Positions 42,444 through 52,062 of a stretch of 64,000 nt of DNA are shown piece after piece. The notes beneath the pieces were generated by a model, which had not been told where the DNA came from, made no database searches, and saw only the letters and a program-made list of their open reading frames with translations. The DNA is from Pukyongia sp963768085 (GTDB lineage Bacteria; Bacteroidota; Bacteroidia; Flavobacteriales; Flavobacteriaceae), in contig CAVYGO010000003.1 of NCBI GenBank assembly GCA_963768085.1, positions 1,817,124 through 1,881,123 of the forward strand. The letters run 5' to 3'. Each line of letters opens with the position of its first letter. Positions within the stretch are counted from its first letter, which is position 1. Position numbers and translations under genes: made by a program.

Positions 42444-43805
42444 ATGAAAGGTTTAATTACTGCACAACACAATTTTTTCAAAACAGGTGCCACAAAAGAT
42501 ATTTCTTTCAGAAAGAACCATCTGAAGAAACTCCGGCATGTGCTGAAATCCAATGAGAAACGTATATGTGAAGCTATTTATGAGGATTTCGCTAAATCGG
42601 AATTTGAGACCATAGTCACCGAACTAGAACTCATATACGACGCTATTGGCGATTCGCTGTCCAATCTGGCCGGCTGGTCACAAAAGCAGCCTGTTTCCAC
42701 CAATCTCCTGAATTTCCCAGCTAAAAGTTACATGGTTCCCGAACCCCTTGGTGTCGCACTGGTGATCGGCGCCTGGAATTACCCCTACCAGTTGTCGCTG
42801 GCACCTGCCGTTGCCGCCATAGCAGCGGGATGTACCGTTATCATAAAACCGAGTGAAATTCCAAAGCGTACGAGCGCACTAATGGCCGAACTGATCAATA
42901 AAAATTTCGATCCGGGATTCTTCAGGGTGGTAGAAGGAGGTGTTACTGAAACCAGTGAACTTCTGAAACATAAATTCGACAAAATATTCTTTACAGGAAG
43001 CACCAAAGTAGGTAAGATCGTGTATAAAGCTGCCGCCGAACATCTCACCCCGGTAACCCTGGAACTGGGGGGTAAATCCCCTGCTTTTGTGACCAGGGAT
43101 TGCGACTTAAAAATGACGGTAAAACGCCTCGTTTGGGCTAAATATCTCAATGCCGGACAAACCTGTATTGCGCCGGATTATGTGCTGGTGGATGAAAAGG
43201 TGGAAGATCGGTTCCTAGAATTATGCGCCAGGGAGATCGGGAAAAGACAGTACGCCATTGAGAACCATAATTATGTTCAGATCATTAATCAAGCCAACCT
43301 CTCAAGACTAAGTCAGCTTGTAGATCCTTCCAAAGTGTATTATGGAGGAGAGATAGATGAGCAACAAAGAACGATCAGTCCGACAATTCTGCGTGATGTT
43401 TCATTTAATGACCCTATTATGGCCGATGAGATCTTCGGGCCTCTTCTTCCGGTGATCTCCTACAGTGAATTAAGTACGGCCATTGACCAGGTAAATTCTT
43501 TACCAAAGCCTTTATCATGTTACGTATTTTCGAATAATAGTAAAATGAAACGAGATGTGATGGAAAGGATCAGTTTTGGGGGCGGAGCTATCAATGAAGC
43601 CGTTATGCATATCACCAATCCGGAACTGCCTTTTGGTGGCGTTGGTAACAGCGGTGTAGGTAAATATCACGGCGAGGCGGGTTTCAGAGAATTTTCAAAC
43701 TATAAAGGCATTCTTAGTAAAACAACCAAATTCGAATTAAACCTTAAATACTATCCGTTAAGCAGATCCAAACTATGGTGGATTCGGAGATTCTTTAAAT
43801 TCTGA
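42444..43805 (+). CDS. aldehyde dehydrogenase, ALDH3/fatty-aldehyde type
   Basis: 453 aa from the ATG at 42444 (the frame opens with a GTG at 42402). NAD(P)-dependent oxidation of aldehydes to acids. The active-site Glu207 is in LELGGKSPAFV and the catalytic Cys241 in NAGQTCIAPDY. The cofactor site is GAWNYPYQ and FTGSTKVGK. The C-terminal tail LKYYPLSRSKLWWIRRFFKF is hydrophobic and basic, as in membrane-attached fatty aldehyde dehydrogenases. Confidence 0.93.
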   Translation: MKGLITAQHNFFKTGATKDISFRKNHLKKLRHVLKSNEKRICEAIYEDFAKSEFETIVTELELIYDAIGDSLSNLAGWSQKQPVSTNLLNFPAKSYMVPEPLGVALVIGAWNYPYQLSLAPAVAAIAAGCTVIIKPSEIPKRTSALMAELINKNFDPGFFRVVEGGVTETSELLKHKFDKIFFTGSTKVGKIVYKAAAEHLTPVTLELGGKSPAFVTRDCDLKMTVKRLVWAKYLNAGQTCIAPDYVLVDEKVEDRFLELCAREIGKRQYAIENHNYVQIINQANLSRLSQLVDPSKVYYGGEIDEQQRTISPTILRDVSFNDPIMADEIFGPLLPVISYSELSTAIDQVNSLPKPLSCYVFSNNSKMKRDVMERISFGGGAINEAVMHITNPELPFGGVGNSGVGKYHGEAGFREFSNYKGILSKTTKFELNLKYYPLSRSKLWWIRRFFKF

Positions 43806-43892
43806 ATAAAATTCAGAAAACCTGTCCCCTTTTGTATTCTGGCAAACGTCTTTAAGGTAAATGTATTTGTCTAACTTATAAAACACAGAATT

Positions 43893-44240
43893 ATGAAAGA
43901 ATTTATGATGATCTTTATCGGAGCCGACTACGGAGACCTTGGCCTGTCGCAGGATGACATACAAGCGCGTATGGGTAAATGGTTCGCCTGGGGACAGAAA
44001 ATGAAAGAATCCGGAATTTTACGTGGAGGGAATGCCTTGCATTCTACTGCCAGAAGAATTTCGGGGGCAAATCGTACTGTGACCGACCTAACCTCGGCAG
44101 AGATCAAAGAGATCGTGGGTGGTTACTACCTGGTGGCCGCAAACAATGTAGATGAAGTAGCCGATGTGGCTCAGGATTTTCCGGATTACGACTTAGGAGG
44201 TACTGTTGAAATTAGAGAAGTAATGGTATTTGATCGCTAA
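43893..44240 (+). CDS. YCII-related (DGPF) domain protein
   Basis: 115 aa. It has the small ferredoxin-like YCII fold: MKEFMMIFIGADYG, MGKWFAWGQKMKESGIL, and the late GGYYLVAANNVDEVADVAQ. DGPF/YCII proteins are the standard partner of ECF42-type sigma factors. Its stop overlaps the sigma gene start by one base (TAATG), so the two are translationally coupled. Biochemical role unknown. Confidence 0.9.
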   Translation: MKEFMMIFIGADYGDLGLSQDDIQARMGKWFAWGQKMKESGILRGGNALHSTARRISGANRTVTDLTSAEIKEIVGGYYLVAANNVDEVADVAQDFPDYDLGGTVEIREVMVFDR

Positions 44241-45478
44241 TGGAACAAAAAATGATAGACCATCTTTTCAGGCTTCACTATGGAAAGATGGTCTCCGTTT
44301 TAACACGAATATTCGGTCTCGCACATATCGAAACGATCGAAGATGCGGTTCAGGATACATTTATTAAAGCGTTATCAGCCTGGCGCGTGCAAAAACCGGA
44401 GAACCCCGAGGCATGGCTCACAGCCGCTGCCAAGAACAGGGTACTGGATATCTTCAGGAAATTAAAGTCGGAAAAACAACGCATACCGGATATCGCCACC
44501 GGAACAAAGGCTATCGCCATTAACGACCTCTTTTTGGATAATGAGATCGAAGATAGTGTGTTGCGGATGATATTTACCGCTTGTCATCCTTCTCTTTCGG
44601 CAACAGACAGGATTGCCTTCGCCTTGAAAACCATTTCCGGATTAACAACCAAAGAAATTGCTTCGGCCATCCTTACCAAAGAAGAAACAGTCAAAAAACG
44701 ACTGAGCCGCGCCCGAAAAGTTATTCAGAAAGAGAACATTTCCTTTAAGATACCAGTGGGACGCGAATTAATGGAAAGGTTGGATAGTGTTCACGAGGTG
44801 CTCTACCTCATTTTCAATGAAGGATTTCATTCTAATCGTGCAGACATCCTGGTCCGCAAGGAACTCTGCGGCGAAGCCATACGCCTATGTAAAATGGTAT
44901 TGAAGAATAAGCTTACACGCACCGATGAAGGCTATGCACTTTTTGCTTTAATGTGTTTTCATGCCGCACGCCTGGATAGTAAAACTAACGACAAAGGTGA
45001 GATCATCGACCTGAGAAACCAGGATCGTTCCCTCTGGTATTTTCCGTTGATCAGACTTGGAAATGACGCAATGAACCGTGCGGTGGCCAATAACTTTTTT
45101 TCGCATTATCATTATGAGGCATCTATCGCAGCCGAACATTTGAAGGCCCCTACCTTCGAACTAACTGACTGGCAGAATATTCTGAAGTGGTACCGACAGA
45201 TGTATCAACTGCGGCCTTCAGCTTTGACTGCTCTCAATATGATTGTTGTATATCTTCAGTTGGGTGATCTTGAAATGGCGAAGGAAATGTTCAACAAGAT
45301 CGAGCCTTCTTCCTTAGAGCAACGTTCGTATTTATATTACGGAACCATGGCCGAATATCATGTCCGTACGCATGAAACCGACAAGGCAGTGGCTTGTTTG
45401 GAATTAGCCCTGAGTACTGTAAAAAATGAAGCAGAAAAGCAGTATTTACTTCAGAAGAAAGATGGCCTGGAAGGCTGA
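44240..45478 (+). CDS. ECF42-type RNA polymerase sigma factor with C-terminal TPR extension
   Basis: 412 aa. Sigma region 2 lies at about 10-75 (IEDAVQDTFIKALSAW), region 4 at about 115-170 (LTTKEIASAILTKEETVKKRLSRARKVI). A long helical C-terminal domain follows, containing HEVLYLIFNEGFHSN, the hallmark of this group, and TPR-like repeats. ECF42 factors lack an anti-sigma factor, are controlled through the C-terminal extension and act on DGPF genes; the coupled upstream gene fits this exactly. Confidence 0.9.
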   Translation: MEQKMIDHLFRLHYGKMVSVLTRIFGLAHIETIEDAVQDTFIKALSAWRVQKPENPEAWLTAAAKNRVLDIFRKLKSEKQRIPDIATGTKAIAINDLFLDNEIEDSVLRMIFTACHPSLSATDRIAFALKTISGLTTKEIASAILTKEETVKKRLSRARKVIQKENISFKIPVGRELMERLDSVHEVLYLIFNEGFHSNRADILVRKELCGEAIRLCKMVLKNKLTRTDEGYALFALMCFHAARLDSKTNDKGEIIDLRNQDRSLWYFPLIRLGNDAMNRAVANNFFSHYHYEASIAAEHLKAPTFELTDWQNILKWYRQMYQLRPSALTALNMIVVYLQLGDLEMAKEMFNKIEPSSLEQRSYLYYGTMAEYHVRTHETDKAVACLELALSTVKNEAEKQYLLQKKDGLEG

Positions 45479-45479
45479 T

Positions 45480-45953
45480 CTACCTGTGATGATAGGGTTC
45501 ATTCTTCAGTATCGTATATGCCCTGTAAAGTTGCTCTATAAAGAACAGTCGCACAATCTGATGTGAAAAGGTCATTTTTGAAAGCGAAACCTTCCCATTG
45601 GCTCTGTTATAAACCTCATCACTAAACCCGTAGGGCCCTCCAATAACAAAAACCAGGTTCTTTAGCCCGCTGTTCATCTGTTTCTGAAGGTAACCCGAAA
45701 ACTCAACCGAGCTATAGCTTTTACCATTTTCATCCAGAAGAATTAACCGATCGGAAGTTTCAATTTTTCTGAGTATTTCGTTGCCTTCAACTTGCTTTTG
45801 TTGTGCTTCGCTGAGGTTTTTAGTATTACGAGCGTCCGGGATAACTTCGAAAGTGAAAGGTACGTAGCGTATGAGTCGGCGCTGATACTCATCGACCAAC
45901 AGTTGCAGCTCCCGGTTGTCGGTCTTCCCAACGGCAAGTAAGGTTATTTTCAT
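45480..45953 (-). CDS. rlmH: 23S rRNA (pseudouridine1915-N3)-methyltransferase RlmH
   Basis: 157 aa from the ATG at 45953 (MKITLLAVGKTD), the usual family length; an upstream in-frame start at 45983 is not needed. SPOUT-fold features: LDENGKSYSSVEFSG, the knot LVFVIGGPYGFS, and the C-terminal LSKMTFSHQIVRLFFIEQLYRAY and PYHH end that contacts the decoding-centre rRNA. Convergent with the ECF42 gene, 1 nt apart. Confidence 0.96.
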   Translation of the reverse strand: MKITLLAVGKTDNRELQLLVDEYQRRLIRYVPFTFEVIPDARNTKNLSEAQQKQVEGNEILRKIETSDRLILLDENGKSYSSVEFSGYLQKQMNSGLKNLVFVIGGPYGFSDEVYNRANGKVSLSKMTFSHQIVRLFFIEQLYRAYTILKNEPYHHR

Positions 45954-46051
45954 TCGATTTTTAGATTCATCTAAGTATTGCAAAGATAGCGTTTCCTTCT
46001 CGCTTCCTACTTCGTTCTTCTTTTAGTATTTTAGCTGAAAGAATTCGTGTC

Positions 46052-46909
46052 ATGATTAGTAAAAAACAATTCCAAAAGGAGATCGACTTCATTATCGCTA
46101 ACGCGATACGTGAGGATGTAGGTGACGGGGATTACAGCTCCCTGGCCTGTGTCCCTGATGATGCCGAAGGAACCGCTAAACTACTGGTAAAGGATGAGGG
46201 GATTATTGCCGGGGTGGATTTCGCCCGCCAGGTATTCGAGTTTGTAGATACCGGACTGAAAATGGACGTAAAGATCCCCGATGGGGATAAAGTTTCACAC
46301 GGCGATATTTGCTTTTATGTTACGGGCAGCTCGCAGTCCATATTAAAAGCCGAGCGTCTTGTCCTGAATGCCATGCAGCGCATGAGTGCCATTGCAACCA
46401 AGACCAACAAATATGTGAAATTGCTGGAAGGAACCAAGACGCAGATCCTGGATACCCGAAAGACAACACCCGGAATACGCGCTTTGGAAAAATGGGCGGT
46501 GAAGATAGGCGGGGGCGAGAATCATCGATTTGCCCTATACGACATGATCATGTTGAAAGACAATCACATCGACTTTTGTGGTGGGATAGAAGAAGCTATC
46601 GAAAAAACGAAGGAATATCTCACAGACCAGAAACTGGACCTGAAGATCATTTGTGAGGCGCGTAACCTTGAGGAAGTTCAGGAAATACTTGACGCTGGTG
46701 GTGTGTACCGGATATTGATCGATAATTTCAATTATGAAAATACTAAAAAGGCTGTGGCCCTTATTGGAGATCAGTGCCTCACTGAATCAAGCGGTGGGAT
46801 CACTCTTGAAACAGCGCGGCAATATGCCGAATGTGGTGTGGATTATCTAAGTAGTGGTGCATTAACGCATTCGGTTCACAATATGGATCTAAGTTTAAAG
46901 GCGGTGTAA
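46052..46909 (+). CDS. nadC: nicotinate-nucleotide diphosphorylase (carboxylating)
   Basis: 285 aa. Converts quinolinate and PRPP to nicotinate mononucleotide in de novo NAD synthesis. Family motifs: REDVGDGDYSS, NAMQRMSAIAT, ILDTRKTTPGIRALEKWAVK, ENHRFALYDMIMLKDNH (all cut here to short pieces) and the C-terminal SSGGITLETARQYAE. The next gene starts directly after its stop. nadA and nadB are not in the window. Confidence 0.96.
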   Translation: MISKKQFQKEIDFIIANAIREDVGDGDYSSLACVPDDAEGTAKLLVKDEGIIAGVDFARQVFEFVDTGLKMDVKIPDGDKVSHGDICFYVTGSSQSILKAERLVLNAMQRMSAIATKTNKYVKLLEGTKTQILDTRKTTPGIRALEKWAVKIGGGENHRFALYDMIMLKDNHIDFCGGIEEAIEKTKEYLTDQKLDLKIICEARNLEEVQEILDAGGVYRILIDNFNYENTKKAVALIGDQCLTESSGGITLETARQYAECGVDYLSSGALTHSVHNMDLSLKAV

Positions 46910-47839
46910 ATGAGCAAAGAAATAGAGGAGAAACTGCTTAAGATACCTGTGGTCAATTTTATTGTGCGGATGTTGAAGCGAATTATACTTCCGGGGTTCA
47001 ACGGATTATCACTCTACGATCTGCTGGAAATATATATCACAGGGATCATCAAAGGAACTTTTTCCTCCAGGGCGAGTTCGATCGCCTATAGTTTTTTTGT
47101 AGCGCTCTTCCCTTTTCTCCTCTTTATACTAAACCTGATATCGTATATTAAAGTTGAAGGATTTCAGCAGAGATTCTTAACTTTTATTGAAGAACTTCTT
47201 CCGCCACAAACTCAGGATTTCTTCTACCCCGTTATAGAAGATATCGCCCTTAATCAAAGAACAGGCCTTACCTATTTTGTTTTCTTCCTTTCCCTTTTCC
47301 TGGCGGCCAATGGGGTAAGCGCGGTCTTTAGTGCCTTTGAAGGATCCTTTCTCGTGAAGATAAACCGGGCCTTCTTTAAGCAGTATTTTATCTCTATTTT
47401 GGTAGCAATTTGCCTGTCTGTCTTAATGTTGGTTACCGTAGGAGTGATTTTATATGGTGAGTATATTATTAGTGAATTGAAAGGGAACGATTTCATTTCG
47501 GATGACATCTTCTGGATCAATGTGCTTCAGGTGACCGTTTTTGTTGGTATGGTGTATGTTTTAACCTCGGCGCTGTATCATTTCGGCGTAAAGGAAGGCA
47601 GGGAGTCCCGGTTTTTCTCACCGGGAGCCCTGATGACCACGTTATTGTTTATGCTAACTACCTATTTATTTGGTATTTACATAAATAATTTCTCCAATTA
47701 CAATGAGTTATACGGTTCTATAGGTGCCTTATTGATCATGATGTTTTATATTTGGATCAACTCGAATCTATTATTGCTGGGTTTCGAACTAAACATATCT
47801 CTTCAGCGACTGAAGGAAAAGCATCAACCCCAAGAATAA
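46910..47839 (+). CDS. YihY/BrkB family inner-membrane protein
   Basis: 309 aa with about six transmembrane helices. Family features: RASSIAYSFFVALFPFLLF near the first helix, LFLAANGVSAVFSAFEGSF, and the late YGSIGALLIMMFYIWINSN. Formerly called ribonuclease BN by mistake; the real function is unknown. It begins at the base after the nadC stop, so it is co-transcribed with nadC. Confidence 0.9.
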   Translation: MSKEIEEKLLKIPVVNFIVRMLKRIILPGFNGLSLYDLLEIYITGIIKGTFSSRASSIAYSFFVALFPFLLFILNLISYIKVEGFQQRFLTFIEELLPPQTQDFFYPVIEDIALNQRTGLTYFVFFLSLFLAANGVSAVFSAFEGSFLVKINRAFFKQYFISILVAICLSVLMLVTVGVILYGEYIISELKGNDFISDDIFWINVLQVTVFVGMVYVLTSALYHFGVKEGRESRFFSPGALMTTLLFMLTTYLFGIYINNFSNYNELYGSIGALLIMMFYIWINSNLLLLGFELNISLQRLKEKHQPQE

Positions 47840-47843
47840 TGCT

Positions 47844-48266
47844 ATGAAAAAGTTACTAATTATTACCACCTTATTATGCGTTGTTGTTGCCAATTCACAA
47901 GAAGTGATCGGCAAATGGAAAAACATTGATGATACTACCGGTGAAGCTAAATCCATTATTGATATCTATGAAGAAGACGGTAAGATCTATGGCAAGGTGG
48001 CGGAAATCCTTGTACAACGCCCGGAGAACCCTACCTGCCGCAATTGTGAAGGGGAGGACAAGGACAAGCCTATTTTAGGACTTGTTGTAATAAAAGGACT
48101 GGAAAAAGATGGGGATGAATACAACAGCGGCAAGATCCTCGATCCGGAATCAGGTAAACTTTATAAATGCTATATAGAACTCCAGGAAGAGGACAAACTA
48201 AAGGTCCGCGGTTATATCGGTTTTTCACTTTTTGGAAGAACGCAATACTGGGAACGGGTAAAATAA
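47844..48266 (+). CDS. DUF2147 domain secreted protein
   Basis: 140 aa. Signal peptide about 1-18. The DUF2147 beta-barrel-like fold is seen in VIGKWKNIDDTTGEAKSII, IYEEDGKIYGKV and the C-terminal VRGYIGFSLFGRTQYWERV. A CRNCEGE motif (about 60) may hold a disulfide. It is a periplasmic protein of unknown function, last gene of the nadC group. Confidence 0.9.
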   Translation: MKKLLIITTLLCVVVANSQEVIGKWKNIDDTTGEAKSIIDIYEEDGKIYGKVAEILVQRPENPTCRNCEGEDKDKPILGLVVIKGLEKDGDEYNSGKILDPESGKLYKCYIELQEEDKLKVRGYIGFSLFGRTQYWERVK

Positions 48267-48285
48267 AATTGTTTATAAACGCTTT

Positions 48286-48318
48286 ACGAGGTCGTTCATA
48301 TTCTGAGCGGCCTTTTTT
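48286..48318 (+). terminator. probable intrinsic terminator between DUF2147 and priA
   Basis: AGGTCG (48289-48294) pairs with CGGCCT (48308-48313) with one G-U, 13-nt loop, then six T. It ends only 11 nt before the priA start codon. Confidence 0.6.
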
Positions 48319-48329
48319 ACTTTTATACC

Positions 48330-50780
48330 GTGTACTTTATCGATGTCATCTTACCTATTCCTTTAAAGCAAACATTTACCTATGCTGTAAATGTGGATGA
48401 GGCCCGATTCCTGAAACAGGGCATGCGAGTGGCGGTGCCCTTTGGTAAATCCAAGGTCTATACAGGAATCGTTTACAGGGTGCATCAGCAGGCTCCCGTG
48501 GGTTATGATACTAAATCCATTGACCAGATCCTGGACGAAGTGCCTATCATGAACACCTTTCAAATGAAGCACTGGGAGTGGATGGCATCCTACTATATGT
48601 GTACCCTGGGAGAAGTGATACGGGCAGCTTTACCCAGTGCGTTCTTACTGGAAAGTGAGACCATCGTTCGGTTGGCTCCGGGAAAGAATACGGATGAAAC
48701 CGATTTTACCGATGAGGAATTCATGGTTTTTGAAGCCCTTCAGCACCAGTCGTCCCTTCATATCAATGATGTACGTGCTATCCTGGATGGAAGTAATGTG
48801 GTGAAGGTAATTCAGCAGTTGCTTTTGAAAGAAGTGATCGAAGTAGAAGAAACCGTTTTCGAAAAATATACACCCAAGGTAGTCCGTTATATTCGCCTCG
48901 TTCCAGAATTTTCTTCAGAAGAGAAGCTGCAGATCCTGCTCGATTCTTTAAGCAGGGCACCCAAACAGAGAGAAGTACTTTTAACAATCTTTATGCTCAC
49001 GGCACAGCAGTCTAAGCCCGTGAGTTCGGTACAGCTTCAGAAAAAGAGCAATTCGAATGCTTCAGTCTTAAAAACCCTGATAGGGAAAGGAATACTCGAG
49101 GAGTATTTCATACAAAAGGATAGAGTGCAATACACTGGCCCGGAAGGCGCAGATACTAAACAGCTGAACGAGGCACAGTTACAGGCTCTTTCAGAAATTA
49201 AAGAAAGCTTTAAAGAGAATGAGGTGACTTTGCTACACGGGGTTACTTCCAGCGGAAAGACCGAGATCTATGTGGATCTTATTTCGGAACTTCTTAAAAC
49301 CGGTAAACAAGTGCTGTATATGCTGCCCGAGATCGCGCTCACAACGCAGCTTATCAGCAGGTTACAGTACTATTTTGGCGAATGTATCTCGGTTTATCAT
49401 TCGAAATATACCCTGAACGAACGCGTGGAGGTATGGAATAATGTACTGAACGGTAAGCCCAAAGCGCAGATCATCATAGGCGCCCGTTCGGCTATATTTT
49501 TGCCTTTTTCCAACCTGGGACTCATAATAGTTGATGAGGCCCATGAACCCAGTTTCAAGCAATACAGTCCGGCACCGCGCTATCACGCCAGGGATGCTGC
49601 AGTAGTTCTGGGTAATTTACACGGGGCTAAGACATTGTTAGGCTCTGCCACACCTTCCCTGGAGAGTTCTTACAATGCGCAAACCGGTAAGTTTGGCCAT
49701 GTGACACTAACCCGACGTTATGGGGATGTACTGATGCCGGAAATAGAACTCGTGGATATTAAAGAAAAGCACCGGAAGAAGCGAATGACGGGACATTTTA
49801 GTGACAGCTTACTGGAAGAAATGAAAGAATGCCTCGATGCAGGAGACCAGGTGATATTGTTTCAGAACAGACGAGGTTATTCACCCTTTGTGGAATGTAC
49901 TACCTGCGGAGTGTCGCCTCAATGTCCGAATTGCGATGTGAGCCTGACCTATCATCAGTATAAAAATGAGCTACGTTGCCATTACTGTGGTTATCATATC
50001 GCTTTGATGCTGTCCTGTATGGCCTGCGGCAGTGAAACGCTTGATACCAAAGGCTTCGGAACGGAGCAGATAGAAAAGGAAGCCAAAGAACTTTTTGCGG
50101 ATCAGGCCGTTGTTCGTATGGATCAGGATACTACCAGGGGGAAGCATGCTTACGCTAAACTTATCGAAACCATTGAAAATAGAGAGGCCGACATCATTGT
50201 AGGAACCCAGATGCTGGCCAAGGGGCTGGATTTCCGGAATATTGGGCTGGTAGGAGTGATGAATGCCGATAATTTGCTGAATTTCCCCGATTTCCGTGCT
50301 CACGAAAGAAGTTTTCAATTGTTGCAACAAGTAGCCGGGAGGGCAGGACGTACCGAAAAGCGTGGCAAAGTTTTGATCCAGACTTATAATCCGTATCACC
50401 GAATCCTTCAGCAGGTAAGTGTGCACGATTACGATAGCATGTATACGGATGAACTAGAGCAGCGGTATCAGTACAAATATCCGCCCTATTACCGAACGAT
50501 CAAGATCACTTTTCGCGACCGTAATTATAACAAGATGCGAAAGGCGGCTGTGTGGTTCGGGGCTTTATTAAAAACAAAATTAAGCGACCAGGTCTTAGGT
50601 CCGGAGGCACCGCCGGTAGGGCGTATTCGGAATTTATTCATTATAAACCTGCTTATTAAGATCCCAAGGGAGCAATCCATACCCAAAACCAAACAATTTA
50701 TTGGTAAAGCAGTACAGAGCTTTCATTCGGTAAAAGACTTTTCTACCGTGAAGTTAACTATAGATGTGGATAATTATTAA
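48330..50780 (+). CDS. priA: primosomal protein N', replication restart helicase
   Basis: 816 aa. N-terminal 3'-DNA-binding domain (YFIDVILPIPLKQTFTYAV), winged helix, then the superfamily 2 helicase: Walker A GVTSSGKT at 304-311 and DEAH at 402-405. Eight zinc-binding cysteines lie at about 523, 526, 532, 535, 550, 553, 563 and 566. It reloads the replicative helicase at stalled forks. The start is a GTG at 48330; the conserved N-terminus begins right there. Its last four bases overlap the convergent LytTR gene. Confidence 0.95.
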   Translation: MYFIDVILPIPLKQTFTYAVNVDEARFLKQGMRVAVPFGKSKVYTGIVYRVHQQAPVGYDTKSIDQILDEVPIMNTFQMKHWEWMASYYMCTLGEVIRAALPSAFLLESETIVRLAPGKNTDETDFTDEEFMVFEALQHQSSLHINDVRAILDGSNVVKVIQQLLLKEVIEVEETVFEKYTPKVVRYIRLVPEFSSEEKLQILLDSLSRAPKQREVLLTIFMLTAQQSKPVSSVQLQKKSNSNASVLKTLIGKGILEEYFIQKDRVQYTGPEGADTKQLNEAQLQALSEIKESFKENEVTLLHGVTSSGKTEIYVDLISELLKTGKQVLYMLPEIALTTQLISRLQYYFGECISVYHSKYTLNERVEVWNNVLNGKPKAQIIIGARSAIFLPFSNLGLIIVDEAHEPSFKQYSPAPRYHARDAAVVLGNLHGAKTLLGSATPSLESSYNAQTGKFGHVTLTRRYGDVLMPEIELVDIKEKHRKKRMTGHFSDSLLEEMKECLDAGDQVILFQNRRGYSPFVECTTCGVSPQCPNCDVSLTYHQYKNELRCHYCGYHIALMLSCMACGSETLDTKGFGTEQIEKEAKELFADQAVVRMDQDTTRGKHAYAKLIETIENREADIIVGTQMLAKGLDFRNIGLVGVMNADNLLNFPDFRAHERSFQLLQQVAGRAGRTEKRGKVLIQTYNPYHRILQQVSVHDYDSMYTDELEQRYQYKYPPYYRTIKITFRDRNYNKMRKAAVWFGALLKTKLSDQVLGPEAPPVGRIRNLFIINLLIKIPREQSIPKTKQFIGKAVQSFHSVKDFSTVKLTIDVDNY

Positions 50781-51490
50781 TTGCGCATAGTAGCGGCAAG
50801 AGCTTCGGCCAGTTCCGCTTTGCGGTTACGGCTTAATGGTAACTGTTCCTTATCCAATTCGATCACTTTACTGTTATAGCGTTCTACCTTATCGAGGTTT
50901 ACGATATACGATTTGTGAATTCGCAGGAAGCGGTCGCTGGGAAGCAAAGCTTCGAAGGCTTTCATAGTAGAAAGCACTACCAGGGCGTCGTGTTCTGTTA
51001 CCAGCTTCACATAATCACCAAGAGCCTCGATATAGCGTAGTTCATTAAGGAATACTTTACGCTTCTTAAGGTTACTTTTCACGAAGATGAAATCTTCCTC
51101 ATCGAAACCTTCATCGTTCTTTAATTTATAGTTAGTGATTGCTTTGTGCACGGCATTCAGGAAGCGGTCCTTGGAAATTGGTTTCCGAAGATAATCCACC
51201 GCGTCATAATCGAACGCTTTAAAGGCATATTTGGTTTTACCTGTTACGAAAATAATCTGTGGCTTATGCGTAAGATCATCAAGCAGATCGAAACCTGAAA
51301 GTATAGGCATTTCGATATCCAGGAAAATAAGATCGATAGACGTTGTAGCCAGTCCCATCTTGGCTTCGATGGCGTTATTGTACTCAGCAACAAGGTCTAA
51401 TGAAGGATGATTTTCTATTAACTTTACAATCGAAAGACGTTGTAATGTAGAATCATCGACAATAGCACATTTGAGTATTGGTTTGTCCAC
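50777..51490 (-). CDS. LytTR-family response regulator
   Basis: 238 aa from a GTG at 51490 (VDKPILKCAIVDDS); a longer frame opens at 51544. The receiver domain has acidic pocket residues in CAIVDDST and phospho-acceptor Asp58 in LIFLDIEMP, with the switch Lys in LRKPI. The LytTR DNA-binding domain (about 135-235) has IEALGDYVKLVTE and FLRIHKSYIVNLDKVER. No histidine kinase gene lies next to it. It sits divergently upstream of the rpsF operon. Confidence 0.92.
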   Translation of the reverse strand: MDKPILKCAIVDDSTLQRLSIVKLIENHPSLDLVAEYNNAIEAKMGLATTSIDLIFLDIEMPILSGFDLLDDLTHKPQIIFVTGKTKYAFKAFDYDAVDYLRKPISKDRFLNAVHKAITNYKLKNDEGFDEEDFIFVKSNLKKRKVFLNELRYIEALGDYVKLVTEHDALVVLSTMKAFEALLPSDRFLRIHKSYIVNLDKVERYNSKVIELDKEQLPLSRNRKAELAEALAATMRN

Positions 51491-51638
51491 GGTTAAAGCT
51501 GTTTTCTTTAAGGCAATGATAATTAAAAAATCGATGAACTGCAAGTTTTTTTAACTTTTGTCGTCATTATTGTCCATTTCATCAATTCATGTAAGAAAAA
51601 TCTTTGTTTTTCAGCACGAATAGTTCCTCCCTTCATTG

Positions 51639-51669
51639 TTTGATAATTATAAATAAAGTAGTATTTTTG
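51639..51669 (+). promoter_or_regulatory. promoter and leader of the rpsF operon
   Basis: TTTG at 51639-51642, 19-nt spacer, TATTTTTG at 51662-51669, followed by CACGC. The leader (51670-51721) contains CTCT/AGAG closing a loop with GCAAGG, which might be an S6:S18 autoregulatory site; the typical CCG bulge was not found. Confidence 0.8.
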
Positions 51670-51721
51670 CACGCTCTTGGCAAGGCGCTGAGAGTTATAT
51701 TAAAATTATAAAGTAGTTTTT

Positions 51722-52060
51722 ATGAATCATTATGAAACTGTTTTCATCTTAAATCCCGTTTTATCTGAAGAGCAGATAAAGGAAACAGTTAAGAAATACG
51801 AAGATCTTCTTGTTTCTAAAGGTGCTAAGATGATAGCTAAGGAAGATTGGGGGCTGAAAAAATTGGCCTACCCGATCCAACACAAAAAAAGTGGTTTCTA
51901 CCACTTATTCGAGTACACGGTTGATGGAGAGGCCATCAACGAGGCGGAACTTGAATTCCGAAGAGACGAGCGTATCATGCGTTACTTAAATGTAAAGCTT
52001 GATAAACATGCCATATCATGGGCTGAGAGAAGAAGAACCCGTAACAAGCAAAACGCATAA
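51722..52060 (+). CDS. rpsF: 30S ribosomal protein S6
   Basis: 112 aa. Starts MNHYETVFILNPVLSEEQIK and has the characteristic LKKLAYPIQHKKSGFYHLFEY (given here in part) and RIMRYLNVKLDKHA. It binds the central domain of 16S rRNA with S18. First gene of the rpsF-rpsR-rplI operon, 2 nt before rpsR. Confidence 0.98.
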   Translation: MNHYETVFILNPVLSEEQIKETVKKYEDLLVSKGAKMIAKEDWGLKKLAYPIQHKKSGFYHLFEYTVDGEAINEAELEFRRDERIMRYLNVKLDKHAISWAERRRTRNKQNA

Positions 52061-52062
52061 TC

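Noticed and set aside
51670..51721. Firm call of an S6:S18 autoregulatory leader
   Set aside because: A hairpin exists, but the characteristic CCG bulge could not be found; kept only as a remark in the promoter entry.
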